Assembly (NCBI GenBank): GCA_013204025.1
Contig: JABMOW010000069.1
Coordinates: 1-42,540, forward strand
Direction of reading: 5' to 3'
Source: Fidelibacterota bacterium
GTDB lineage: Bacteria; Fidelibacterota; Marinisomatia; SCGC-AAA003-L08; JACNLC01
Length of the DNA stretch: 42,540 bases
This document shows, in pieces, positions 26,516 through 35,736 of the stretch. Positions within the stretch are counted from its first letter, which is position 1. The number at the start of each line of letters is the position of its first letter. Both the position numbers and the translations under genes were made by a program. Below the pieces are notes generated by a model. The model saw nothing but the letters and a program-made list of their open reading frames with translations, had not been told where the DNA came from and searched no databases.

Positions 26516-28096
26516 GTGATGAATGGAGATATTACACATTTTCTGAACGTCCTCCTTCCTTTCCTGTTTTCCATGATGATCATGCCGTTAGGTGTGAAAT
26601 TCTTTCACTACCTGGACATCATTGATCATCCAACTGCTCGTAAAAAGCATAAACATCCCACACCCGGTACCGGCGGGATCATCTTTTTTATTCCGTTTGT
26701 TGTCTTATTTATTTTTTTTGTTAAACTGTCACCAGATATCATCGCATATCTTATCAGCGTGACGTTTCTGGTATTTGTTGGATTCACCGATGATATTAAA
26801 CCCGTGTCTCCGTACACCAAATTTTTTGCGCAAGTGCTCAGCGCGTTTACCCTGCTTAGCATCTCACGATTTTATCGAAGCATCCCATTTTTTACGGATT
26901 ATCCACAAATCCAGTTTCTTATTGCGTTAGTGTTTCTGGTAGGAGTGACTAATGCATATAATTTGATTGATGGACTCGATGGATTGGCATCCGGGTTAAG
27001 TATAATATCGTTAGGGATGTTGAGTTTATTTATGGCAGATTCAGCATATTTTCCGCTAATTTTACTTATCATCGGATCGGTTTTTGGATTTCTTCGGGCA
27101 AACACTTTTCCTGCAGCTATTTTCATGGGGGATAGTGGTAGTTATTTCCTGGGATTTTCAATTGGTGCTTTCTGTCTGGCAGGAGTAAACACTGTAGATT
27201 TCCCCGTATGGTTTCCGCTATTTGTCATTCTTGTACCGATGGCAGACACAGTAAACGTATTTTTTCGCAGACTCATCAAAGGGAAGAACGTCTTTTTACC
27301 TGATGCATCCCATATTCACTACCGGATTATGGCATGGGGAGTATCTCATAAAAACACAGTGTTTCTGCTATACTCACTCCAAACTATTGCAGCATTTATT
27401 GGCATAGGGCTACTTGTTCATCGGTCTGATTCTTTCTGGACGAGTGTATTAATTTTATCGATGCTAACACTTCAGCATGGCGTACTGATTTATCGCGACG
27501 ATGTAAAGAAGATCATTCAAACATCAGAAAAATCACCAATACGGATTTTCAACAGGTTCCCACTTCTAAAACGCGGATATGTATATTATTTTCTTGCGCT
27601 GTTACTGATATTCGCAGGAATACAAATCATTCAGTCACCAGTGCAATCCAATGATAATATGATCATGATATTTCTGGCATTGATCACCACATATTTATTC
27701 ATCATTGATCACAATGCAGGTCGCTCTGCGAACGTGAGCATAGGCATGTTATTACTGGCAGGATTGGCAGCCATCATTTGTCCTTCCATTCAGGACACAA
27801 GTTATGGAAATATGATCAGCATTTTGTTACTTGTGGGTGTGGCACTATCCATTTTTGGGTTATTCCGAAAACATCACATATTCGATTCTCCCACGGAATA
27901 TCTGATGATTGTCAGCTTGATTTTGTTTGCTCTTGTATCCAGGGAATATGTTTCCTTTTCCATCGCATATTATTTAATTCTGATCTATTTGGTATATAAG
28001 ATTTTGTTACAGGATGAGTGGGTAAGAAAATATAATGTGATTTACATCCTGAACATCGCCACTCTGGTATTTGTCATTATCAAGAGTTTACCGTGA
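26516..28096 (+). CDS. WecA/TagO-type sugar-1-phosphate transferase with extra membrane domain
   Basis: The protein would transfer a sugar-1-phosphate to undecaprenyl phosphate and start the lipid-linked unit. Motifs of the PNPT family are clear: DHPTARKKHKHPTPGTGG (37-54), FTDD (90-93), NAYNLIDGLDGLASG (146-160), FMGDSGSYFLG (203-213) and HIHYR (266-270). The normal enzyme is about 350 residues. Here residues 340-526 add six or seven membrane helices of unknown purpose. The start may be GTG 26516 or ATG 26519, with an AGGA at 26505-26508 serving either. Sugar identity (often HexNAc) cannot be read from sequence. It overlaps the next gene by GTGA. Confidence 0.88.
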   Translation: MMNGDITHFLNVLLPFLFSMMIMPLGVKFFHYLDIIDHPTARKKHKHPTPGTGGIIFFIPFVVLFIFFVKLSPDIIAYLISVTFLVFVGFTDDIKPVSPYTKFFAQVLSAFTLLSISRFYRSIPFFTDYPQIQFLIALVFLVGVTNAYNLIDGLDGLASGLSIISLGMLSLFMADSAYFPLILLIIGSVFGFLRANTFPAAIFMGDSGSYFLGFSIGAFCLAGVNTVDFPVWFPLFVILVPMADTVNVFFRRLIKGKNVFLPDASHIHYRIMAWGVSHKNTVFLLYSLQTIAAFIGIGLLVHRSDSFWTSVLILSMLTLQHGVLIYRDDVKKIIQTSEKSPIRIFNRFPLLKRGYVYYFLALLLIFAGIQIIQSPVQSNDNMIMIFLALITTYLFIIDHNAGRSANVSIGMLLLAGLAAIICPSIQDTSYGNMISILLLVGVALSIFGLFRKHHIFDSPTEYLMIVSLILFALVSREYVSFSIAYYLILIYLVYKILLQDEWVRKYNVIYILNIATLVFVIIKSLP

Positions 28097-29622
28097 AAAT
28101 CATAACCATCATATTCCTTTTGTTTGTGGCTGATATTGCATGGACTCAGGCGATTTCAGATGATATTTCACCGGATGCCATCCTTCGGAATGAATTCAAC
28201 ACTACTGATACAGGTGAAATAGATCAGTCATCTTATCTATATCCTCATGTGGTGAATCGGTCTAATCGAATGGTTTACAATTTCCTTTCCGGCAAGAATC
28301 TTCGGATAGAGCCGGTGATGGGTATTCGTTGGAGTAGCGCAGGTTTCGAAATGGACCCAATGAGTACACCTGCACCTGTTCTATGGGTGTCACCAGGGAT
28401 CAAATTCTCGGCGTCAACATACTTATTTGACCCCATGCTGAATCTGTGGTTATATGCTTGGGGGAGGTTCCACAAGCATTCGGCGTATGGATTCAATGGA
28501 TCACCAGTTATTTCAGACCAAACGCTTTTCCCATATCGCCCGGAATACAGCCTTGAATATTACAGTCGTACAGAGAGTCCGGAAAACGGAATTGATCTGG
28601 ATGAGAGCCTGGGCGGTGTAGCATTGGTAGCACCAAAATTCCATTTAATCTGGGGAAAATTTAGAAATCACATGGGTCCTTCATCACGGAGTAATCTGCA
28701 TCTTTCTAGAACTACACCAGCTTATTCACAATTCCGGTTAGTAGTGAATCCCAACAAACGGGTGTCCCTTACGTATATGATCGGTCAATTGGGTTCTGAC
28801 ATACCGGATAGCTCCCTGTACCAACAGGTGTACGAGGACGACTTGGACGAGACAGTCAAAATGTCTTCAATATCCCGATACGTCGCTATGCATCGAATGG
28901 ACTTTCTGAATCCCTCCCGGACTCTTCGGCTGGGATTATGGGAGCAGGTGATTTTTGGAGGGCGCTCTATTCCTTTTGAGTACTTGAATCCGATCACTTT
29001 GTTTTGGTCAGCGCAGCATAAACTGGGAGATGTGGATAACGTCCAAATGGGAGCGGATTGGGAATGGATGATTCGGGACCAACGGTTATACGGTGCACTC
29101 CTCATGGATGAATGGGCGCCCTATGACACTTTTAAAGGCAGTCGTGAACATAATTGGTTTGGGTGGCAGGCTGGGTCCAGCAGAATTGTTCGATATAACA
29201 GTTTGAGCATGATGTTCACTCTGGAATATACGTATATGGACCCGCGAGTAAGTCTCCATCGGTTTCCTGTGAACGACCCTCAACATCACAATTATGATAT
29301 TGGATATTGGACCGGAGGTCACGCGGACGACTGGTGGTTCAGTGTAACAATGTTTCCATCCCACGATTTATCTGGAAGGTTCTATTGGACGACGATCAGA
29401 AAAGGTGAACAAAATCGGGAGGATATCTACGAAAATCAATCCATTCAATGGATGACCGGAGAAATCCAAAAAAAGCAGGAGACAGGGCTCGATTTCTGGT
29501 TTTGGGATTCACATCAGATTCAATATACCCTTAATATTCGATGGATGGAAACCCAGAATTTGTACCCGGAAGATCATTTCTTTGACATTTCTATCGGTGC
29601 ACTTTACAATATTCACCGATGA
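28093..29622 (+). CDS. Wzi-like outer-membrane beta-barrel, putative capsule assembly protein
   Basis: The 509-residue product has a signal peptide (1-19, ending DIAWTQA). Beyond it the sequence alternates hydrophobic and polar residues with many aromatic residues, as in a large beta-barrel. Segments such as WGKFRNHMGP, LHLSRTTPAYSQFRL and PFEYLNPITLFW recall the capsule-assembly Wzi family. Position behind the WecA-type gene (overlap GTGA) and before a sugar epimerase supports a surface polysaccharide role. The assignment rests on composition, context and limited motif similarity; another lectin-like porin is possible. Confidence 0.65.
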   Translation: MKIITIIFLLFVADIAWTQAISDDISPDAILRNEFNTTDTGEIDQSSYLYPHVVNRSNRMVYNFLSGKNLRIEPVMGIRWSSAGFEMDPMSTPAPVLWVSPGIKFSASTYLFDPMLNLWLYAWGRFHKHSAYGFNGSPVISDQTLFPYRPEYSLEYYSRTESPENGIDLDESLGGVALVAPKFHLIWGKFRNHMGPSSRSNLHLSRTTPAYSQFRLVVNPNKRVSLTYMIGQLGSDIPDSSLYQQVYEDDLDETVKMSSISRYVAMHRMDFLNPSRTLRLGLWEQVIFGGRSIPFEYLNPITLFWSAQHKLGDVDNVQMGADWEWMIRDQRLYGALLMDEWAPYDTFKGSREHNWFGWQAGSSRIVRYNSLSMMFTLEYTYMDPRVSLHRFPVNDPQHHNYDIGYWTGGHADDWWFSVTMFPSHDLSGRFYWTTIRKGEQNREDIYENQSIQWMTGEIQKKQETGLDFWFWDSHQIQYTLNIRWMETQNLYPEDHFFDISIGALYNIHR

Positions 29623-29650
29623 TCATGGACTTAACAAAACGCGGAAACTT

Positions 29651-30643
29651 ATGAAAAACAAAAAAACAGCTCTCGTATGTGGTGCTGGCGGGTTTATCGG
29701 TAGCCATTTGGTTACCCGGCTGAAAAATGAAGGATACTTTGTGAGAGGTGCAGACCTGAAAGCCCCGGAATTTTCCCTTAGTACAGCGGATGAATTTCAC
29801 ATTGGTGATCTACGTGATCCAGTATTTTGCCAAAAGGTGTTGACGCCTCCGCTGGACGAGGTTTATCAATTGGCTGCAGATATGGGTGGCGCAGGATTTG
29901 TTTTTACCGGTGAGAATGACGCGGACATTATGCATAATTCAGCCCTCATCAATTTGAATATACTAGGAGAGATCAAACACAGGGAAGGAATCCGAATCTT
30001 TTATTCTTCATCCGCCTGTATCTATCCGGAATATAATCAGATGGACCCTCTTAATCCCAAAACAGAGGAAAGCACGGCCTATCCAGCAGAACCGGACAGT
30101 GAGTATGGTTGGGAAAAATTATTTAGCGAACGAGCCTACATGGCATTTTCCCGAAATTATGGTATCACAGTCAAAATTGCCCGGTTTCACAATATCTTCG
30201 GTCCTGAAGGGACTTGGCGAGATGGCAGGGAAAAAGCACCGGCCGCAATGTGCAGAAAGATTGCCGAAGCAAAAGAGAATTCTTCCATTGAAATTTGGGG
30301 GGACGGACAACAGACCCGCTCATTTTTATACATTGATGATTGTCTGAATGCAGTCAGAATGCTGATGGATAGCGACTTTTCCGGCCCAGTCAATATTGGA
30401 TCAGAGGAGATGGTGTCCATTGATGAGTTGGCAAAAATGGTAATGGATATTGCAGCTAAACCACTGACTATCCACCATATATCAGGTCCATTGGGTGTCC
30501 GGGGTAGAACCTCATATAATGGATTGATCCGAGAGCAATTGAACTGGGAACCTTCCCATTCATTGCGTCAGGGCATGAGTAAAACCTACACCTGGATTCG
30601 CGAGCAGGTGAAACTGGCTCAACATCAGTATCGATTATCATAA
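29651..30643 (+). CDS. GDP-mannose 3,5-epimerase-like enzyme
   Basis: Plant GDP-mannose 3,5-epimerase converts GDP-mannose to GDP-L-galactose and GDP-L-gulose. This 330-residue extended SDR protein shows the same run of motifs: LAADMGGAGF, SSACIYPE (Cys123), YGWEKL (Tyr152, Lys156), RFHNIFGPEGTW, GREKAPAA (Lys195), IWGDGQQTRSF, NIGSEEMVS and HHISGPLGVRGR. Cys123 and Lys195 correspond to the catalytic pair Cys145/Lys217 of the Arabidopsis enzyme. The ATG at 29651 is chosen because the Rossmann GxGGFIG follows at residues 11-17; in-frame starts upstream from 29582 would overlap the barrel gene and add unmatched residues. It is the last gene of the polysaccharide block. Confidence 0.9.
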   Translation: MKNKKTALVCGAGGFIGSHLVTRLKNEGYFVRGADLKAPEFSLSTADEFHIGDLRDPVFCQKVLTPPLDEVYQLAADMGGAGFVFTGENDADIMHNSALINLNILGEIKHREGIRIFYSSSACIYPEYNQMDPLNPKTEESTAYPAEPDSEYGWEKLFSERAYMAFSRNYGITVKIARFHNIFGPEGTWRDGREKAPAAMCRKIAEAKENSSIEIWGDGQQTRSFLYIDDCLNAVRMLMDSDFSGPVNIGSEEMVSIDELAKMVMDIAAKPLTIHHISGPLGVRGRTSYNGLIREQLNWEPSHSLRQGMSKTYTWIREQVKLAQHQYRLS

Positions 30644-30767
30644 AAGCAGAAAATTCACGAATCCACCTTCTAAAATCCTTGTTTGTCGAATACTTTGCAT
30701 TTACCCATTTTTCCGTCGACTAAATGTTTTATTTCATGGCGTTGGATGCGTTAAACTATGCCCCTGA

Positions 30768-30792
30768 AATTTTCCCGAAAATTGTATTTTTT
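30768..30792 (+). terminator. Weak hairpin with T run between the epimerase and serS
   Basis: AATTTT (30768-30773) pairs with AAAATT (30778-30783) around a CCCG loop, and TATTTTTT follows at 30785-30792. All pairs are A-T, so the stem is weak. It could end transcription from the polysaccharide block just 23 bases before the serS start. No clear promoter was found in 30644-30814. Confidence 0.35.
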
Positions 30793-30814
30793 AATTTAAT
30801 AAACAGGTTAGAAC

Positions 30815-32089
30815 ATGCTCTCACTCAAATATATTAGAGAACATAGAGAAAAGGTGATGACATCTGCTGCACATAAAAATGTTGTGGTTGATATTGATGA
30901 GCTTATCAAAATGGATGAAGACCGTCGAGTCATTATTGGAGAGACGGAAACGTTGAAAGCAGAACGGAATCGTGCATCGCAAGCCATATCCCTGAAAAAG
31001 CGACAAGGTGAGAATGCTGATGACGACATTCAACGCATGCGACAAGTTTCAGAGCAAATCAAAGATTTGGACAACCGGCTAAAATCCATCGAAGTGGATC
31101 TTTTCAATCTTCAGCTATACGTTCCCAATATTATTCATGAGTCTGTACCATTAGGAAAAGATGAATCTGCCAATCAGTTTATCCGTGAGTGGGGTCAACA
31201 AACGGTCCATTCATTCAAGGCAATGGATCATCTGGAAATAGGGGAAGCGCTACAATTATTTGATTTCAAACGGTCAAGCCGAATGTCCGGGTCTGGTTTT
31301 CCACTATTCACTGGGTGGGGCGCTAAACTGGAACGGAGTTTGATTAATTTTATGCTAGACTTGCACATCGAAAAACATGGATACCAGGAATTATTTCCGC
31401 CCTTTCTCACAACACGGAGCGCTACCATCACCACCGGTCAGCTTCCCAAATTTGAGGAAGACATGTATCACGTTAATGAAGATGATCTATTTCTAATCTC
31501 CACGGCAGAGATACCTGTGACCAATATTTATAAAGATGAAATACTCACTGAAGATGATCTGCCAATAAAATTTGCGGCGTACTCTGCCTGTTTCAGACGG
31601 GAGGCCGGAAGCTATGGTAAGGATACCCGAGGATTACTTCGCGTTCACCAGTTCAATAAGGTTGAGATGGTAAAATTTGCGCATCCTGATAACAGTTATG
31701 ACGAACTAGAAACCCTGGTAAAAGACGCGGAGGATGTTCTCCAAGCCCTTGGACTTCATTACCGGGTTTTGGCGTTGGCCAGTGGGGATCTATCTTTTTC
31801 TGCGGCAAAATGTTACGATTTGGAAGTATGGGCGCCTGCTTATGGCAAATACCTTGAGGTTTCAAGTTGTAGCAATTTCGAAGATTTTCAGGCGAGAAGG
31901 GGGAATATCCGATATCGACGAAAGTCGGACAATCAAGTAGATTTTGTCCATACCCTAAACGGTTCCGGCGTAGCTACACCCCGACTGATGATTGCCCTAT
32001 TGGAAACGTATCAACAGGCGGACGGGAGTATTCGTATTCCTGAAGCACTTCAACCATATATGAAGACTGACATCATCCCTTCAATATGA
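30815..32089 (+). CDS. serS: Serine--tRNA ligase
   Basis: SerRS is a class II synthetase that charges tRNA-Ser and tRNA-Sec. The 424-residue protein begins MLSLKYIREHREKV and has the long antiparallel coiled-coil arm at about 30-100 that contacts the tRNA variable arm. Motif 2 is seen in CFRREAGSYGKDTRGLLR, with HQFNKVEM after it, and motif 3 in NGSGVATPRLMIALLE. The ATG has an AGGTT site about eight bases upstream. The stop overlaps plsC by four bases (ATGA). Confidence 0.97.
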   Translation: MLSLKYIREHREKVMTSAAHKNVVVDIDELIKMDEDRRVIIGETETLKAERNRASQAISLKKRQGENADDDIQRMRQVSEQIKDLDNRLKSIEVDLFNLQLYVPNIIHESVPLGKDESANQFIREWGQQTVHSFKAMDHLEIGEALQLFDFKRSSRMSGSGFPLFTGWGAKLERSLINFMLDLHIEKHGYQELFPPFLTTRSATITTGQLPKFEEDMYHVNEDDLFLISTAEIPVTNIYKDEILTEDDLPIKFAAYSACFRREAGSYGKDTRGLLRVHQFNKVEMVKFAHPDNSYDELETLVKDAEDVLQALGLHYRVLALASGDLSFSAAKCYDLEVWAPAYGKYLEVSSCSNFEDFQARRGNIRYRRKSDNQVDFVHTLNGSGVATPRLMIALLETYQQADGSIRIPEALQPYMKTDIIPSI

Positions 32090-32832
32090 AATATTTTCGC
32101 AGCCTGTGGGTAATTTTAAATCTTTGCATTGCTACCGTGTGGACGGTTATCCTGATTATCCTTGTGGGAATTATTGATGACCGAAAACGATACACTGGGA
32201 AAGTGGCACGATTTTGGGCAAAATGGGTGATGTTATCCACAGGAATCACTGTCGAAGTGAAGGGTTTAGAAAATATTGTTGATGGCTGTCAGTATATTTT
32301 TACAGGGAATCATGAAAGTGCGTTGGACATTCCTGTAACCATTGCATCGCTCCCTATCAGCCCCGTGTTTCTGGCGAAAAAAGAACTTTTCCGGATACCG
32401 GTTTTTGGTTGGGGATTAAAAGCAGCCGGGATGGTGAGAGTCAATCGTCAAAACCGGGAAAAAGCCAAAGTATCCGTGGATAGGGCAGTGAAAATTCTCC
32501 ATGCCAGAGATGTATCGGTGATTATTTATCCTGAGGGCACGCGATCTCTGGATGATCGTCTTCTAGCGTTTAAAAAGGGAGGGTTTTTATTGGCCATCCG
32601 ATCTGGTTTGCCGGTGGTACCCATCACCATATTGGGTGCACAGGCGATTGTATCTAAAAAATCGTTAACTTTGAATCCGGGAAAAATCAGATTTATTATC
32701 GACAAACCTATCCCAACCACTCATATGGAAGACTCCCATCGGGATGCTTTGCTAGATCAGGTACGTGATATCATACAACTTCGAAAAACAGAGTACTTAT
32801 CATCTGGATCAACCCATGATAACCATGAATAA
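32086..32832 (+). CDS. plsC: 1-acyl-glycerol-3-phosphate acyltransferase PlsC-like
   Basis: The enzyme adds an acyl chain to lysophosphatidic acid in membrane lipid synthesis. The 248-residue protein has an N-terminal membrane helix (about 8-30), the H-x4-D motif GNHESALD (His76, Asp81), the glycerol-phosphate site with VNRQNR and YPEGTRS at 148-154. PVVPITILGA is also conserved. All four acyltransferase blocks are present. The start overlaps the serS stop by four bases. Confidence 0.92.
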   Translation: MKYFRSLWVILNLCIATVWTVILIILVGIIDDRKRYTGKVARFWAKWVMLSTGITVEVKGLENIVDGCQYIFTGNHESALDIPVTIASLPISPVFLAKKELFRIPVFGWGLKAAGMVRVNRQNREKAKVSVDRAVKILHARDVSVIIYPEGTRSLDDRLLAFKKGGFLLAIRSGLPVVPITILGAQAIVSKKSLTLNPGKIRFIIDKPIPTTHMEDSHRDALLDQVRDIIQLRKTEYLSSGSTHDNHE

Positions 32833-32910
32833 TCCCGCTTCCAATCATTGGGTTATAGGATGCTATCGGAGTAACTTATGCGTGCTTATGTATGCCACTA
32901 AACCAAAAGT

Positions 32911-34086
32911 ATGACGGTAAATCACACACCTATGTTTTTATATTCTGAACACTCCGAAAATATATTGAATCCGCTTTATCAGGTTCGTGATGAGGCTGAT
33001 ATCTATCCCATTTGGCAGAATCAGTGTGGAAATTCATTTCAAATCCCGGGAGGCACTATCACGGTCATCCACCCGGGGGAAAGAAATGTTTACTCAGGGC
33101 CAGATTTTAAGAATTGTATGTTGTTACACTCACGAGGATTTGTCCTTAATGGAGACGTAGAAATCCACACTCATATGGAAGACTGGAACCGTCACCATCA
33201 TAGTCACAATTCCGAGTATGAGAATGTTGTGCTGCACGTGATCATTCACGGAATTCCAAACCATGTGATTATAACTGAAACCTGTTCTGTGCCCACAATC
33301 GTATTACCGCTTACAGGCGCTAGTTATCCGGACTCCTGTTACTATGTCACAGACCAGATGGGTTCTGAAAATATTTACGGGTGGATCCGGGCGATGGCCA
33401 GAATTAGATGGGAAGAAATCCAAAAGGGGTTATCAATATCCCACTCTGAAACCCTCTATCGTTTTTTTAAAATTGTTTCCATCAGGGGGAATGAGAAGTC
33501 ACTGCGGGAATTATCAATTCTTTTTGGTCATTTATGTGAGAATAAAGATGTGACAGATGCATCGATGTTGAGCGTGATGAATCATGCAGGAAAATCATTT
33601 GCATGGAAACTGGGAAAAAGACGTCCAGCCAGTCACCCTGAAAACAGGATTCCTTTTGTGAGCTTGTTGGCATGGACATGGATCAACAATCAGGCTGCAT
33701 TTCAAGGAATGGATATTCGAAAAATGCTGAAACTTAAAGATCAGCTTCAATGTCTTGGATATCCGGTACCTGGAATAACTTTTTTGAAAGAGATGATGGG
33801 GAATATCGTCCTACCCTTATTGGAAATTCAAACCAGAGAGGACCATTTTCAGTATTGGTCGTCCTTGACAATCCAGCCGTATGCTGTGGTTCGTCATCGT
33901 TTGTCCGAATGGGGATTAACACCAGCCCTTTTGTCCTTTGAAATCCAACAGGGAGTTCTTCAGATCGAAAAAGAGTCCTGCCAACAAAGACATTGTCACA
34001 TATGCCCGGCAGGAGTATTTGAATATTCCGAAGAAGATGAAACGGATTGGATGATAAACGAAAATAAAAATAAATTAATAAATTGA
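32911..34086 (+). CDS. DUF2851 family protein, function unknown
   Basis: The 391-residue protein matches the DUF2851 pattern: YSGPDF (61-66), GDVEIH (81-86), DW (91-92), several histidines at 95-99 and YENVVLHVI. The C-terminus holds a tight cysteine cluster, Cys357, Cys362 and Cys365 (CQQRHCHICPAG), which could bind a metal. The PD followed about 20 residues later by ExH looks loosely like a PD-(D/E)xK nuclease core; this is my inference and is untested. No signal or membrane segment is seen. The family is common in the FCB group. The 78 bases before it contain no clear promoter. Its stop overlaps the next start (TTGA). Confidence 0.85.
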   Translation: MTVNHTPMFLYSEHSENILNPLYQVRDEADIYPIWQNQCGNSFQIPGGTITVIHPGERNVYSGPDFKNCMLLHSRGFVLNGDVEIHTHMEDWNRHHHSHNSEYENVVLHVIIHGIPNHVIITETCSVPTIVLPLTGASYPDSCYYVTDQMGSENIYGWIRAMARIRWEEIQKGLSISHSETLYRFFKIVSIRGNEKSLRELSILFGHLCENKDVTDASMLSVMNHAGKSFAWKLGKRRPASHPENRIPFVSLLAWTWINNQAAFQGMDIRKMLKLKDQLQCLGYPVPGITFLKEMMGNIVLPLLEIQTREDHFQYWSSLTIQPYAVVRHRLSEWGLTPALLSFEIQQGVLQIEKESCQQRHCHICPAGVFEYSEEDETDWMINENKNKLIN

Positions 34087-35732
34087 AAAACCATATAAAT
34101 AAGACCATTTCCCTCGTATTTATGATACTATTCTCGTTATCATGGGGGCAAACACTTCCCGGAAAAGTGAAATCCGATGAAGTCTTCACGGACATGCCGA
34201 AAAGCAATAATCAGCTTCCCGTTGTGCATCCAAAAACTTATTCTCCTCCTGAAGAATTCGACTTATTTGTGACACGAATACAGGAAGCCAAACTATTGTA
34301 TGCCGATGCTATCATCTCGGATATTACCGGAGATACACTTGAAGCCGCCTATCATTTTGAACAGCTTTTTGAAAGTCTGGAAGCGCTTAAAAACATGAGT
34401 TATGACGACGAATTTCAATATCTGGAATTCAATCGTTTACTTGCTGCTGCCATTCAGTACTATGAAGATGATGCCGAAACCATTGATGGTGTTGAAACAC
34501 GCTTGTCTGTTGCTGTCCTCCGGGATAAACTGAATGAGTACATTTATAGCCAGACACTTGAGGATCTTGAATTCGTGGAAGAAACCATGGAAGTCATTCC
34601 CGGGCATGTCCCCATCACCTATAATCAGCGGGTGGCAAGTATCATCCAGTTTTATCAGAAAAAAGGTCGGACGAGCGTTCAAAAATGGCTAACCAGAATG
34701 GACCGGTACAAACAGATTATCCTCCCGATTTTAGAAGAAGAAGGCGTCCCACCAGAGTTATTTTATCTTTCCATGATTGAGAGTGGATTAAAACCAGAGG
34801 CGTATTCTCATAAATACGCATCGGGGTTGTGGCAGTTTGTCAGCGCAACGGGAAAACAATACGGACTGGAGCGAAGCTGGTGGATAGATGAACGAAATGA
34901 TTTCGAAAAATCCACCCGAGCAGCAGCCCGACATTTAAAAGATCTGTATACGGAGTACAATGACTGGTACCTCGCCTTTGCCGCCTACAATAGTGGTAGT
35001 GGAAACGTAAATCGAGCTATCAGGTATAATGATACTCGTGATTACTGGCATTTATCTCGCCTCCCAAGAGAAACCCGGAACTATGTCCCCAATATTATGG
35101 CAGCCATTTTTATCGCAAGCGATCCCGCTAAATATGGATTTCATTACACATCTGAACCTGTGTTGCAGTGGAAGATTATCGAAATTGACAAACCTGTAAA
35201 AATGGATGTGATCAGTAAATGCTCCGGGATTGATGTAGCAACTTTGAAAATGTACAATCCTGAACTGAGACAAAATGCGATTCCGCCCCTTGAAAAGGAT
35301 GAGGTCTACCGTTTTCGGATGCCATTAACCGTGTCAGTGGATTTTGATTCACTATTTTCTCTGGTAAGAATTGAAAAAGGTGACGAAATTGTACTGATTG
35401 ACCATAAAGTAAGAAGAGGTGAGAGTCTCTGGCTTATTGCCAAAAAATACAATGTTTTAATTCAGGACATTGTTGCTCTGAACAAACTTCAGAGCGCTCG
35501 ATTCATCCAACCTGGCCAACTATTGAAAATCCCTACAAATGGATATCAGGATGCCTATACCAGTACTAAAGTCGAGAGTCAGAAATTCTATTATACAGTA
35601 AAACGCGGTGATACACTGGGCGAAATTGCCGAAAAAAATCATACTTCCATTCGCAAACTAAAAAAATGGAATGGTCTTCGGGGTGACTTTATACGTGAAG
35701 GCCAAAAACTTATTATCTGGAAGAATGCCTGA
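34083..35732 (+). CDS. MltD-like lytic transglycosylase with LysM domains
   Basis: The enzyme cleaves peptidoglycan glycan strands to 1,6-anhydro products in the periplasm. The TTG start at 34083 gives a complete signal peptide (1-23, ending LSWGQ). A helical region follows, then the SLT domain at about 215-330 with catalytic Glu233 in SMIESGLKPEA, GLWQFVSATGKQYGL and AFAAYNSGSGNVNRAI. Two clear LysM modules end the protein (RRGESLWLIAKKYNVLIQDI and KRGDTLGEIAEKNHTSIRKL), and a degenerate third lies near VISKCSGIDVATLKMYNP. No lipobox cysteine is present, unlike E. coli MltD. It overlaps DUF2851 by four bases. Confidence 0.9.
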   Translation: MKNHINKTISLVFMILFSLSWGQTLPGKVKSDEVFTDMPKSNNQLPVVHPKTYSPPEEFDLFVTRIQEAKLLYADAIISDITGDTLEAAYHFEQLFESLEALKNMSYDDEFQYLEFNRLLAAAIQYYEDDAETIDGVETRLSVAVLRDKLNEYIYSQTLEDLEFVEETMEVIPGHVPITYNQRVASIIQFYQKKGRTSVQKWLTRMDRYKQIILPILEEEGVPPELFYLSMIESGLKPEAYSHKYASGLWQFVSATGKQYGLERSWWIDERNDFEKSTRAAARHLKDLYTEYNDWYLAFAAYNSGSGNVNRAIRYNDTRDYWHLSRLPRETRNYVPNIMAAIFIASDPAKYGFHYTSEPVLQWKIIEIDKPVKMDVISKCSGIDVATLKMYNPELRQNAIPPLEKDEVYRFRMPLTVSVDFDSLFSLVRIEKGDEIVLIDHKVRRGESLWLIAKKYNVLIQDIVALNKLQSARFIQPGQLLKIPTNGYQDAYTSTKVESQKFYYTVKRGDTLGEIAEKNHTSIRKLKKWNGLRGDFIREGQKLIIWKNA

Positions 35733-35736
35733 TCAC

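Noticed and set aside
29582-29650. Upstream in-frame extension of the epimerase gene
   Set aside because: It would overlap the barrel gene and places 23 unmatched residues before the Rossmann fold; ATG 29651 fits the family.
33734-34207. 157-codon minus-strand reading frame
   Set aside because: It is antisense to the DUF2851 gene and the transglycosylase start, both well supported; no motif is seen.
35671-35736. Longer start for sppA
   Set aside because: ATG 35671 lies deep inside the transglycosylase gene and adds residues before the basic-hydrophobic anchor; ATG 35725 remains possible.
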